Assembly: GCA_964449325.1 (NCBI GenBank)
Contig: CAYUYJ010000016.1
Location: forward strand, 10,011-74,010
Origin: RGIG3002 sp964449325
GTDB lineage: Bacteria; Bacillota; Clostridia; Lachnospirales; Lachnospiraceae
Direction: 5' to 3'
Length of the DNA: 64,000 nt
Positions 43,173 to 51,945 of this stretch are shown here, piece after piece. Position 1 is the stretch's first letter, and every line of letters starts with the position of its first letter. The notes beneath the pieces are model-generated. The model did no database searches. It was not told the origin of the DNA and saw only the letters and a program-made list of their open reading frames with translations. The position numbers and the translations under genes are program-made.

Positions 43173-44237
43173 CTACTGCCCAAATTTTTCCGTTTCAAAC
43201 AGGAAAGGCGTCATGGATTCCACACTGCCTTCCAACTCCATTTTCTCCATCGGATTACCTGTTACATAAAATTCATTGGTATAACGGCAGGCTATGCCCT
43301 CTTTTACCTGAAAACAGTCCTCTATCGGCTGCTCAAGCAGATATTCCTTCACCATAGCCTCCACATCCTTAAATCCGAAATGAGTACGCATTGGTGTTGT
43401 CCCGGAAAAGCGTACATTTAACTCAAAACACACCGCTTCACCCTCTGCGTTTTTACGCATCTGTATATTGAGGGGACCTGTCGGTGCAAACGCTTTGCAG
43501 ATTGCCTCCGCTTCCCGGCGTACCGCTTCATCCTGCACGACCTGCGCCACTGCCGTGGACCCATGCTCCAATTTTCTGTGCATGACAATAGTTTCTCTCA
43601 ATTTTCCCTCTTTATCCACATAACAGCCTACGGTATATTCTTTGGTTTCATCACCCACACACTCCTGCAAAACATAATCCGCTTTCCGGGGAACATGTTC
43701 CAATTCGGCTTCTGTGTCCACCTTTACCACACCATTTGACCCTTTTCCGATGCGTGGCTTCGCAATCAGCGGAAAACCACATTCCCGCACAAGCTTCTCC
43801 ACATCCTCCCTCTTATCCAACAGACAATATTTCGGAAAATGCAGCCCTTTTTGGGAGAGCCATTCACAGGTCAGATATTTATCCTGCCCGATTTTCAGCT
43901 TTTCCAAATCCGAGGCAATAAAAATTGCCTGCGTTTCCTTCTGAAACCGTTCTAAATTTTCGCTGATTGCAAGAATGTTTTCCTCCACCCCGGTAAGCAC
44001 CATATGAATCCGCTCCCGGTTGCAGGTATCAATCAGCCACGGAAGAAAGGTTTCTTCCTTCGCATAAGGGGACACTGCTGCTTTATCACACATATAAAGC
44101 CCAAGAGACTGCGGACTGATACAGGCACCGGCAATATTTAATTTTGTTTCTCCAAAATCTGAATTTTTCAGTGCTTTGATAATGCCCTGACTGACATTGC
44201 CGCCCACACCTAAAATCAAAAGGTTTATTTCTTTCAT
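43173..44237 (-). CDS. ATP-grasp ligase (CarB-like), sugar locus
   Basis: 354 residues. An N-terminal Rossmann-like pre-ATP-grasp domain (INLLILGVGGNVSQGIIKAL) leads into an ATP-grasp domain with PLIAKPRIGKGSNGVVKV (ATP-binding glycine loop), DYVLQECVGDETKEYTVG, and the metal-binding region NIQMRKNAEGEAVCFELNVRFSGTT (Glu and Asn-x-Arg-x-Ser). These enzymes join a carboxylate to an amine. Here, directly after an RffA-type aminotransferase, it could attach an acid or amino acid to the 4-amino sugar. That is inference. RBS AAAAGGA. Tightly packed in the operon (24 nt and 29 nt gaps). Confidence 0.85.
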   Translation of the reverse strand: MKEINLLILGVGGNVSQGIIKALKNSDFGETKLNIAGACISPQSLGLYMCDKAAVSPYAKEETFLPWLIDTCNRERIHMVLTGVEENILAISENLERFQKETQAIFIASDLEKLKIGQDKYLTCEWLSQKGLHFPKYCLLDKREDVEKLVRECGFPLIAKPRIGKGSNGVVKVDTEAELEHVPRKADYVLQECVGDETKEYTVGCYVDKEGKLRETIVMHRKLEHGSTAVAQVVQDEAVRREAEAICKAFAPTGPLNIQMRKNAEGEAVCFELNVRFSGTTPMRTHFGFKDVEAMVKEYLLEQPIEDCFQVKEGIACRYTNEFYVTGNPMEKMELEGSVESMTPFLFETEKFGQ

Positions 44238-44261
44238 ATTTTCCTTTTATCCTGTCAGAAT

Positions 44262-45392
44262 TTACATTCCGTAAAATGCTTTTATTGTATCTGCAATATA
44301 TACAATATCCTCTTCTTTTAATCCATAGTACATGGGAAGGCGCAAAAGCCGCTCACTTTCCTTCGTCGTATACCGGTCCTCTCCGTGAAATCTGCCGAAT
44401 TTCTGTCCGGCCGGAGAAGTATGAAGAGGAATATAATGAAATACCGCCATAATGCCATGCTCTTTCAAATTATCAATCAGCGCTGTCCTCTCTTCTATAT
44501 CCTTTGCTTTGATATAAAACATATGGGCATTGTGCTTACAACCCTCCGGCACATACGGCAGTTCTGTTTTTCCCGCTTCTCTAAGCGGGGTCAAAAGCTC
44601 GTAATAGGTTTTCCAACTCTTTAATCTATCCTCATTTACCTCTGTGGCTACATCCAGCTGTGCTGCCAGATATGCCGCATTCAGTTCACTCGGCAGATAA
44701 GAAGAACCATAATTTACCCAGGTGTATTTATCTATCTGCCCTCTATAGAATTTACTGCGGTTCGTTCCCTTTTCCCGGATGATTTCTGCCTCTTCCACAT
44801 ACTTTTCATCCCGAATTAAAAGTGCACCGCCTTCTCCCATACTGTAATTTTTCGTCTCATGGAAGCTGTAGCAGCCAAAATCACCAATCGTTCCAAGTGC
44901 CTTTCCTTTATAGGATGCCATGACACCCTGCGCCGCATCCTCAATCACCAGCAGATTATATTTCTGTGCAAGTGCCATAATTTTATCCATTTCGCAGGCA
45001 ACTCCCGCATAATGCACCGGTACGATTGCTTTCGTTTTTTCCGTAATTGCCGATTCTATCAGATTTTCATCCAAATTCATTGTGTCAGGACGAATATCCA
45101 CAAATACCGGTACAGCCCCCCGAAGCACAAAGGCGTCCGCCGTGGAAACAAAGGTATAGGCGGGCATAATTACCTCATCACCGGGCTGTATATTGGCAAG
45201 CAGTGCTGCCAGTTCTGTGGCATGAGTACAAGAGGTCGTAAGCAGACACTTCTTTGTCCCTGTCTTTTCTTCAAACCATGCATTACATCTTTTCGTAAAC
45301 TCTCCGTCTCCGCAGATTTTATGCTTTTCCACCGCTTCCTTTATATAATCCATTTCCCGTCCCACATGTGGGGGCACATTAAAATATATCAT
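44262..45392 (-). CDS. rffA: dTDP-4-amino-4,6-dideoxygalactose transaminase (RffA/WecE type)
   Basis: 376-residue PLP-dependent DegT/DnrJ/EryC1/StrS aminotransferase. PPHVGREMDYI at the N-terminus, SCTHATELAALL, PAYTFVSTADAFVLRGA, EDAAQGVMA, and the PLP lysine K181 in CYSFHETKNYS; GYGKGSE-type features are replaced by the RffA pattern. RffA aminates dTDP-4-keto-6-deoxyglucose, the RfbB product, to dTDP-Fuc4N. RfbA and RfbB encoded at 28-30 kb provide that substrate. No RffC (acetyltransferase) follows; the next gene is an ATP-grasp enzyme. No strong RBS was noted (AAAGG about 14 nt upstream). Confidence 0.92.
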   Translation of the reverse strand: MIYFNVPPHVGREMDYIKEAVEKHKICGDGEFTKRCNAWFEEKTGTKKCLLTTSCTHATELAALLANIQPGDEVIMPAYTFVSTADAFVLRGAVPVFVDIRPDTMNLDENLIESAITEKTKAIVPVHYAGVACEMDKIMALAQKYNLLVIEDAAQGVMASYKGKALGTIGDFGCYSFHETKNYSMGEGGALLIRDEKYVEEAEIIREKGTNRSKFYRGQIDKYTWVNYGSSYLPSELNAAYLAAQLDVATEVNEDRLKSWKTYYELLTPLREAGKTELPYVPEGCKHNAHMFYIKAKDIEERTALIDNLKEHGIMAVFHYIPLHTSPAGQKFGRFHGEDRYTTKESERLLRLPMYYGLKEEDIVYIADTIKAFYGM

Positions 45393-45436
45393 ATCCGTAC
45401 CACGCCTTTCTTGCAGTATTTTCTTATTATAACATA

Positions 45437-46882
45437 CTACTCATTTATTTGCACAAAATTTGTAGTATCCGAAGCGCCTTCCGGTCTTGCTTCGATGAAC
45501 AGAGTGCCAAATTCCTTTGCTACCTGTACTTCAAAACTGTCTGTTGTACCATCATATTCCATCCGTGTCCAATCACAGATTACCGTTTTTTCTCCTGCTT
45601 CATTCACCGTGTATAGGTAATATTCCACACACTTATCCTTTAAATTATGAACGGGAGTCACAACATAGCACAGCTTTTGGTCTTTTCCTTCTTCTCTTTC
45701 TACCAAAAGCCCTAAAATCCGTTCTCTGTCGTTTGCCAGTTTTTCCTGATAGGAAGGATAAAAATAGTCTTCATAGCTTACCGTTTTTTCCTCAAGTCCG
45801 ATAAAAAAGTCCGAAAAGACTTCAGAAAAAATCTTTGCTCCATACACATTCAGATGTCCCTGATCACGGAACAGTCCGTCATCCGTCAAATCCAGAATTT
45901 CTTCCCTGCATAAATTGAAATCATAATAAGTAAGCCCATATTCCTCCGCAATATCACTTATCTGATTTACATACAGGTCATAATCCCCGTACAGGCAAGC
46001 CTGATAATCCGTCATCGGCGCGGAATACAACGTTAGTTCAATATGATTTTTTTCACAATAGACAATGATTTTCCGTAAATATTCTTCCGCTTCCGGTGTC
46101 ATGGAATTTTCCGTAAACTGTTCCGGCTTTATAATATCGTAGAACACGCCCCCGGCTGCCCTGTGCTCCGAATAATAAAAGCCGCCATCCGCATAAGTTT
46201 CCTTCACACCGTTTAACTCGTTTTCCACATAATAATCCGCATATGCGGCTGTCCGTTTCTGCCGGATGGTTTTTATGATTTTTTCCGGTTCAAAAAGATC
46301 CGTCCAATACCGCCGTGCCGGAAAAAAAGTCATATAGGCAAGGGAAGGTTCGCTCATCGTAAGCATATAAGACAGCTTATTAAGTGAGGGCTTCATATAG
46401 TTGGTGTTGCGCCAGTTTCTCGGGAGCTGCCCCGCTTCCTTAAAATGCCCTTCTTCTCCCACGGACTGCCCAAAATACAACTCCAGATACACATGAGACA
46501 GTTCATGATATTTATCCGCCTCTTTTAATAGATAAAAAGAACCGTTCAAAGGTTGTGCCGGAGTCGACATATTAAAGGAATTTTTTCCTGTTCCTTCCGA
46601 AACAATCTCAGGATTGATCCCGCAATACACGTGAGAAGAGCCTAAAAACAGTGTATCAATGTTTTCTTCCCTCGTATAAAAATCATGAAACATCGCTCTG
46701 GACCACTCATTGGTATCATTTATAAGCCCGAACTCCAATCCTTTTTCCACCCCGAAAAAAAGACATAGAAAAACAAGGGCACCGATTATCCTTCCCGCAT
46801 AAATTCTGCCCTTCGATTTTTCCTGCTTTCCTTTTTCCGCCGCTTCCTTAGAACTGGAAGTAAATAAACTGACTTGCTTCAT
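45437..46882 (-). CDS. Membrane-anchored SGNH/AlgJ-like acyl-transfer partner
   Basis: 481 residues. One N-terminal membrane anchor (about 28-52), then FLGSSHVYCGINPEIV with the GSSH nucleophile motif near residue 98 that marks AlgJ/DltD-like and related SGNH partners of MBOAT enzymes. FRDQGHLNVYGAKIFSEVF (Asp-x-x-His) near 335 supplies the second catalytic block. A beta-rich C-terminal domain follows. The start at 46882 overlaps the MBOAT gene by 35 nt. The two are probably a coupled pair that moves acyl (acetyl) groups across the membrane onto glycan. ATG 46882 has GGAG about 8 nt upstream. Confidence 0.82.
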   Translation of the reverse strand: MKQVSLFTSSSKEAAEKGKQEKSKGRIYAGRIIGALVFLCLFFGVEKGLEFGLINDTNEWSRAMFHDFYTREENIDTLFLGSSHVYCGINPEIVSEGTGKNSFNMSTPAQPLNGSFYLLKEADKYHELSHVYLELYFGQSVGEEGHFKEAGQLPRNWRNTNYMKPSLNKLSYMLTMSEPSLAYMTFFPARRYWTDLFEPEKIIKTIRQKRTAAYADYYVENELNGVKETYADGGFYYSEHRAAGGVFYDIIKPEQFTENSMTPEAEEYLRKIIVYCEKNHIELTLYSAPMTDYQACLYGDYDLYVNQISDIAEEYGLTYYDFNLCREEILDLTDDGLFRDQGHLNVYGAKIFSEVFSDFFIGLEEKTVSYEDYFYPSYQEKLANDRERILGLLVEREEGKDQKLCYVVTPVHNLKDKCVEYYLYTVNEAGEKTVICDWTRMEYDGTTDSFEVQVAKEFGTLFIEARPEGASDTTNFVQINE

Positions 46883-48284
46883 AATCCACTCCATAAATGC
46901 CCAACAAAACTACTACACAAAACAGGCAGAAATATATACCATACCGTACTGCCACACCCTGCTTTTCCGTCCATGTAAATAAATCCACATTTCTGTATTT
47001 GAAATAATCCGTTATCCACAAAAGGACAATACAGAGAAACAAAAACAGGAAATGATATTCGTTAAGTCCTAACGTAAACAGACTGCCGTCCGTCAGTACC
47101 GCAAAATTTCTGACATTACATATACTTTGCAGCATGGCAAAAGCATCCCCGATACTGTCTGCGCGGAAAAAGAGCCATGCAAAATCAATCAAAATAAAGG
47201 TGAAGATGAAATCCGCCTTGCTTCTTCGTCCCTCCAGCTTCTGTTTTGCCTTCTCCTTCCACATGCCAAGCACCTGATAGACACCGTTTAATCCGCCCCA
47301 GATTACAAAATTCCATGCTGCCCCATGCCACAAGCCGCTGACAAGAAAGACAATGAATAAATTTATCTGTTTCCTCAAGGTTCCTTTCCGATTGCCGCCA
47401 AGAGGTATGTACAAATAATCCTTAAACCAGCCCGACAAAGAAATATGCCATCGCCGCCAGAATTCCGCCACACTTTTTGAAAAATAGGGTGCTTCAAAAT
47501 TTTCCATAAGCCGGAACCCCATGACCAGTGCTGCTCCCCTTGCAATCGTGGAATAGCCGGCAAAATCACAGTAAATCTGAACGGCAAACAACAGGGTCGC
47601 CACAACAATATAAAGACCACCATAGGTATGATAATCCCCATAAACCGCATTCACAAAAATTGCCGCCCTATCCGCAATCACCAGCTTCAAAAAATACCCC
47701 CAGAGCATGATAAGCAACCCTTTCCGCATCCGCAGATAATCAAAGGAATGGGGTTCTTCCATTTGTTTTAAGAGGTTTTTGGAACGTTCAATCGGCCCAG
47801 CCACAAGCTGTGGAAAGAACGATACAAACAATGCATACCGGAAGAAATTCTTTTCCGCAAAAATTTCTTTCCGGTAAACATCTATCGTATAACCCAGTGC
47901 CTGAAATGTATAAAACGAAATTCCCACCGGAAGTAAGAGGGAAAAGCCCGGTTCTACCGCTTTGATATGAAACCGCTCCAGCAGCAGATTCAGATTGGAA
48001 AGGGCAAACTCAAAATATTTAAACGCAAATAAGACGGTCAGATTCGTAACGACCGTCAACGTCAGAAATAATTTCTTTGCCTGAAACCGTTCTATGGCAA
48101 GCCCTCCCCAAAAGGTTACTGCCGTGGAAAACAAAAGTAACAACACATATTTCGGGTTCCAGCACATATAAAAATAATAGCTTGCTCCCAGCAGCCATAA
48201 ATAGCGTACCTTCTGCGGAATCAGAAAATACACAAGCACCACTGCGGGAAAAAACAGTAAAAAATTAAACGAATTAAACAGCAT
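46848..48284 (-). CDS. MBOAT O-acyltransferase (AlgI/PatA/DltB family)
   Basis: 478-residue membrane protein with about eleven hydrophobic segments. FNSFNFLLFFPAVVLVYFLIP at the start, LLPVGISFYTFQALGYTIDVY, FFPQLVAGPIERSKNLLKQ, FAGYSTIARGAALVMGF, FWRRWHISLSGWFKDYLYIPLGG, and the catalytic histidine in SGLWHGAAWNFVIWGGLNG. It moves acyl groups to the outer face for O-acylation of polysaccharide. Its partner SGNH gene overlaps it downstream. AAAGGTGACGG lies before the ATG. Substrate polymer is presumably the glycan made by this locus. Confidence 0.94.
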   Translation of the reverse strand: MLFNSFNFLLFFPAVVLVYFLIPQKVRYLWLLGASYYFYMCWNPKYVLLLLFSTAVTFWGGLAIERFQAKKLFLTLTVVTNLTVLFAFKYFEFALSNLNLLLERFHIKAVEPGFSLLLPVGISFYTFQALGYTIDVYRKEIFAEKNFFRYALFVSFFPQLVAGPIERSKNLLKQMEEPHSFDYLRMRKGLLIMLWGYFLKLVIADRAAIFVNAVYGDYHTYGGLYIVVATLLFAVQIYCDFAGYSTIARGAALVMGFRLMENFEAPYFSKSVAEFWRRWHISLSGWFKDYLYIPLGGNRKGTLRKQINLFIVFLVSGLWHGAAWNFVIWGGLNGVYQVLGMWKEKAKQKLEGRRSKADFIFTFILIDFAWLFFRADSIGDAFAMLQSICNVRNFAVLTDGSLFTLGLNEYHFLFLFLCIVLLWITDYFKYRNVDLFTWTEKQGVAVRYGIYFCLFCVVVLLGIYGVDYEASQFIYFQF

Positions 48285-48288
48285 ACCG

Positions 48289-49140
48289 TCACCTTTTCAG
48301 AAGTATACGCAAGTACGGTGTCACGCTATGATAAACTGCGGGGAAAAAGCCGTAATTTTTCCGAATAAAGTGATACCAGTCCTTTCGCGGAAGTCCTTTG
48401 GGAGATTCCTTTTTCTGTAGTCTTACTTTTCTTGGAAGGGAAACATCCCGCCAGGAACCGGAAACATCATTGTCATCACAGATTCCCACATGCTCTGCCG
48501 AATTGTAAATCGGAAAGCCCAGCCTTCGGATATGCATCCCATAATCATAGTCACTCATACTGTGGCAATAAACAGAATCCACATTGCCCACGCGGAAAAA
48601 GACTTCCTGCGGAAGCAATACACAGTTTCCGTTAAAGGTGTCACATTCCTTGTATTCCGGTGATGGTTCTATTATTCCAAATTTGGCAAAATGCTTAGAA
48701 AGCAGCTTCACACCTCCATAGCTTGTCTTTCCCGTCCTGTCCTTCGTAGCCCCTACGATTACAGCAGCTTGTTTTGTCTTTTCTTCGCCGGAACACAAGG
48801 CTTTTTGCCTCTCTATCAGCTTCTCCACAGCACCCGCAAAAAACGCCACATCATCATTCACAAGCAGATAATAATCAGTCTTCTCTGCTGTATGTAAGGC
48901 ATAATCCAACGACTTTTCCATGCCTCCGTTCCAGAAAAGCGCTCCGTCTCCCGAAAGCAGTGTCAAGGCATATGGAAGCTTCTTTAATGCCTCTCCGGTT
49001 CCGTCACTACTGTTATCGTCCGTAATGATGAATCGAAACGAAATCTCCGGATTTCCTTCTGCCAACGCTTTTACACAAGGCACCGTATATTTTATTCTGT
49101 TAAAACAGGTCAACATTACTGTTACCGTAACTTTTTCCAT
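48289..49140 (-). CDS. GT2 glycosyltransferase
   Basis: 283-residue GT-A enzyme. VTVMLTCFNRIKYTVPCV, ITDDNSSDGTGEALKKL, YLLVNDDVAFF (DxD equivalent near 93), GGVKLLSKHFAKFGIIEPS, and YDYGMHIRRLGFPIY. Resembles COG1216 rhamnosyltransferase-like enzymes. Soluble, probably membrane-associated through its partners. The RBS is GAGGATGAT. It sits 4 nt before the MBOAT gene and downstream of an acyltransferase. Sugar unknown. Confidence 0.86.
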   Translation of the reverse strand: MEKVTVTVMLTCFNRIKYTVPCVKALAEGNPEISFRFIITDDNSSDGTGEALKKLPYALTLLSGDGALFWNGGMEKSLDYALHTAEKTDYYLLVNDDVAFFAGAVEKLIERQKALCSGEEKTKQAAVIVGATKDRTGKTSYGGVKLLSKHFAKFGIIEPSPEYKECDTFNGNCVLLPQEVFFRVGNVDSVYCHSMSDYDYGMHIRRLGFPIYNSAEHVGICDDNDVSGSWRDVSLPRKVRLQKKESPKGLPRKDWYHFIRKNYGFFPAVYHSVTPYLRILLKR

Positions 49141-49176
49141 ATCATCCTCGTTTTCTGTCTTATCCTATCAGACATG

Positions 49177-49746
49177 CTACCTCTTCTCTTCTATCGCTAC
49201 CTTGCGGATGACTTTTGCCGGATTTCCTGCCAAAATGCTTCCTGCTTCAAATTTTCCCGAAACAACAGCTCCGGCTCCTACCACGCAGCCGTCTCCCAGC
49301 TCGGTTCCTTTTAAAATCAAAGCATTACATCCGATAAAACAGTTTTTGCCGATTTTTATTGGTTTGTAGCCAATTTTTTCTTTGATATCCGCATTTCTTG
49401 CTTCTATCTCCAGGGGATGAAAGTCATTATCCAACAGCTTCGTATTTCCGCCGATACAGGTATTATCCCCGATTTCAATCCGGCTTCTGGCATAAATCGT
49501 AGCACCGCTGATACCTACATTGTCACCGATTCGAATGACTGCCTCCGGCGTTCTCGTTACAATAATCGTCCGCTGGTAAAGTCCAACCAGATTGGAAAGA
49601 AAAGAACTTTTCACTACCACATTTTCCCCGAATTCCATGACAGCACCTTTTTTATTAAAGATAACCGGAATTCCTTTCAGCAAAAGCCCCTTCTTATATT
49701 TAATTTTCATCCCCTTCATGAAAATCTTGTAAAAGCCTGCGCTCAT
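49177..49746 (-). CDS. Hexapeptide-repeat acyltransferase
   Basis: 189-residue left-handed beta-helix protein. Isoleucine-rich hexapeptide repeats run from about 70 to 180: VIRIGDNVGISGATIYA, RIEIGDNTCIGGNTKLL and IKIGKNCFIGCNALILKGTELGDGCVVGAGAVV, ending with ILAGNPAKVIRKV. The HPLEIEARNADIKEKIGYKPI stretch is typical of WbbJ/LacA-like sugar O-acetyltransferases using acetyl-CoA. Cytoplasmic, trimeric by family. It lies between two GT2 genes of the glycan operon. GAGGCACG is about 11 nt before the ATG. Confidence 0.87.
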   Translation of the reverse strand: MSAGFYKIFMKGMKIKYKKGLLLKGIPVIFNKKGAVMEFGENVVVKSSFLSNLVGLYQRTIIVTRTPEAVIRIGDNVGISGATIYARSRIEIGDNTCIGGNTKLLDNDFHPLEIEARNADIKEKIGYKPIKIGKNCFIGCNALILKGTELGDGCVVGAGAVVSGKFEAGSILAGNPAKVIRKVAIEEKR

Positions 49747-49772
49747 ATTTTTCGTGCCTCACTACTCGGTTT

Positions 49773-50729
49773 CTATTCAGAAACTTTCTCTTCTTTTTGC
49801 AACTTTTTTCGTTGAAATTCAATATTTTGTAACTGATATTCAAAATCCTGTCTGTTTTTCTGTACAATAGAAGACAAAATCATTCCCGAGAAGAAGGACT
49901 GTATCGCCGCCAATGCCACAAAACAGCAGACAAACAGCGTCGGATATTTGGGTACGAGCCCTGTCTGCAGGTATTCCTTAAAAATAGGAATGAAAAATGC
50001 TATGGCAATTACCATTAAAACCGCGGCAAGGCTTCCGAAAAATGCCAGCGGCTTGTAATTGCGAAACAGCCGCATAATGGTTCGAAGCACCTTAAAGCCA
50101 TCCGAATAGGTGTTCAATTTGGACACACTTCCCTCCGGCCTGTCCCGGTATTCGATAATCACATTTTCTATCTGCATGTTCTTGTCAATAGCATGAATCG
50201 TCATTTCCGTTTCAATTTCAAAACCTTTGGAAAGTACCGGAAAGCTTTTGGCAAACTGATAACTGAATGCCCGGTACCCTGTCATAATATCCTTAATGTC
50301 ACTCTTAAAAAGTACATTAATACTCTTTCTTACGATGGAGTTTCCAAAATTATGGAAGGGTCTTTTATTTTCCGTAAAATAGGTAGAAGAAAGCCTGTCC
50401 CCTACTACCATGTCTGCTCCGTGATTCAACACTTTATCCACCAGAGCTTCTGCACATTCCGCCGGATAGGTATCATCCCCGTCCACCATCAGATAGCACT
50501 CCGCATCAATTTCCCGGAACATGGTCCGAATCACATTTCCTTTCCCCTGCTGGTACTCATATCGCACAACGGCACCGGCGCGCTTTGCTATTTCATCAGT
50601 GCCGTCTGTGGAATTGTTGTCATAGACATAAATCACCGCTTCCGGCAGTGCCTTTTTATAGTCAGACACAACCTTTTCGATAGTTTTACTTTCATTATAA
50701 CAGGGGATTAATACTGCTATTTTATCCAT
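49773..50729 (-). CDS. GT2 glycosyltransferase with C-terminal membrane segments (DPM1/DPG-like)
   Basis: 318 residues. GT2 domain: IAVLIPCYNESKTIEKVVSDY, YDNNSTDGTDEIAKRAG, CYLMVDGDDTYPAE (DxD), GDRLSSTYF, IMTGYRAFSYQFAKSFPVLSKGFEIETEMTIHA, and IEYRDRPEGSVSKLNTYSDG. Two membrane segments (about 235-290) and a charged coiled C-terminus follow. The pattern fits polyprenyl-phosphate mannose/glucose synthases. manC lies two genes upstream and could supply GDP-mannose. GAAGGA RBS immediately before the ATG. Lipid-linked sugar donor role likely, exact sugar unknown. Confidence 0.88.
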   Translation of the reverse strand: MDKIAVLIPCYNESKTIEKVVSDYKKALPEAVIYVYDNNSTDGTDEIAKRAGAVVRYEYQQGKGNVIRTMFREIDAECYLMVDGDDTYPAECAEALVDKVLNHGADMVVGDRLSSTYFTENKRPFHNFGNSIVRKSINVLFKSDIKDIMTGYRAFSYQFAKSFPVLSKGFEIETEMTIHAIDKNMQIENVIIEYRDRPEGSVSKLNTYSDGFKVLRTIMRLFRNYKPLAFFGSLAAVLMVIAIAFFIPIFKEYLQTGLVPKYPTLFVCCFVALAAIQSFFSGMILSSIVQKNRQDFEYQLQNIEFQRKKLQKEEKVSE

Positions 50730-50756
50730 TCCTTCGTAATCCTTCCATTCGATGTT

Positions 50757-51881
50757 TTACTGCTCTATTGTGCTCTCATAATAAAGCAGAAGTTCCGCGG
50801 CAATGTGCGTTCCGAGCATCTTATAGCCGGCATCATTGGGATGAATTCCGTCCGGTATCAGATTTGCCGTTGTTACGGCATCCTTCGTACTCATAAAGCC
50901 GCTGTTAAAAATATCAATCATATGGTAGCCGTTGCGCTCCGCAAGCGTTCTCTGTATCTGCATATAATCATTAAAGGTCGGTGTTCCGTTGTAATCCGTA
51001 TAGGTAGAACCATCCGTTGACAACAGCTGATAGGTTGTCACAAAGAAGTATTCTTTGTCTGCATAATTACGTTTCACGGCATCTACAAAAGACTGCAGTC
51101 CTCCGCAATAGCCTGCCGTACTGCCGTTATCCAAAGCACCGAATCGTTTTTCCTGACTGTAAAACAGATAATCATTGACACCGATTAAAATAACAACCGT
51201 ATCCGCATCCAAATTTATCAGATTATCAATATTGGCATCCATGGAAAGCTCTTTATCTCCGTAATTTGCCACTGTTCTTCCGGCTTCCCCATGATTTAGT
51301 ACACTTTTAAAATCCAGCGCCTCATCTACATAATTGACATAACTTACCTTTTCGCCTTCCGCATCCAGATTGCCTCCTACTCCCTCGGTAATACTGTCTC
51401 CGATAAATACAACCTCCATGTCTTCAAAGGAATAATAGGCGTTTTCCAGAATTTTTAAATCCAGCTCAAAAATCTTACAGGTTTTCTCGTAAGAGTCAGG
51501 CCATGTATATACCTCGTTCCGCTCATTCACATAAACTTCCTGCAACTGCTTTCTGACTGCAATTTCTTCCGCTGTCAGTTCTTTTTTCTCCGGCTCCTTA
51601 CTTTCCGGTTCGGATACCGTCTGGGTCTCAGGTTGCTGAGACTGCGTTTCCGGATCTGTCTGACTTTCTGCCGGCTGTGTCTCCGGTACGGCTGTCTGTT
51701 CCGTTTCCAAAGCCGGAACTGTAGTTTCTTCTGCCTGTGCTAATGCTGCCTTATACTTTTTGTATTCCTGAAATTCTTCATAATCGGCACGATATTCCTG
51801 ATAATCACTGAATGCACCGCAGCCGCAAAGTGTAGCAGCCGTAAGAACTGCTGCCATTCCACACATAAATTTTTTCTTCAT
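50757..51881 (-). CDS. SGNH/GDSL hydrolase lipoprotein
   Basis: 374 residues. Signal peptide with lipobox TLCGC (lipidated C21; Cys at -2 is unusual), then a Tyr/Glu-rich helix and a Pro/Thr/Glu/Gln spacer (about 52-105). The catalytic SGNH domain has VVFIGDSITEGVGGN (S163), an HGEAGRTVANYG block, VVILIGVNDYLF with the Asn, and IPDGIHPNDAGYKMLG with Asp and His. Surface-anchored esterase or deacetylase, probably trimming acyl groups on the wall glycan and so complementing the MBOAT. AGGAGG RBS. It is 28 nt upstream of the GT2 gene and downstream of manC. Confidence 0.88.
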   Translation of the reverse strand: MKKKFMCGMAAVLTAATLCGCGAFSDYQEYRADYEEFQEYKKYKAALAQAEETTVPALETEQTAVPETQPAESQTDPETQSQQPETQTVSEPESKEPEKKELTAEEIAVRKQLQEVYVNERNEVYTWPDSYEKTCKIFELDLKILENAYYSFEDMEVVFIGDSITEGVGGNLDAEGEKVSYVNYVDEALDFKSVLNHGEAGRTVANYGDKELSMDANIDNLINLDADTVVILIGVNDYLFYSQEKRFGALDNGSTAGYCGGLQSFVDAVKRNYADKEYFFVTTYQLLSTDGSTYTDYNGTPTFNDYMQIQRTLAERNGYHMIDIFNSGFMSTKDAVTTANLIPDGIHPNDAGYKMLGTHIAAELLLYYESTIEQ

Positions 51882-51945
51882 AATACTTGCCTCCTGTTTG
51901 AAGGGCCGCCCTTATTTACGTTTTTGTCCCCTTCTCTGTGTAATT

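Noticed and set aside
44859..45620. 253-codon plus-strand frame
   Set aside because: Antisense to rffA and the SGNH partner; His/Cys/Arg-rich composition without pattern, no RBS.
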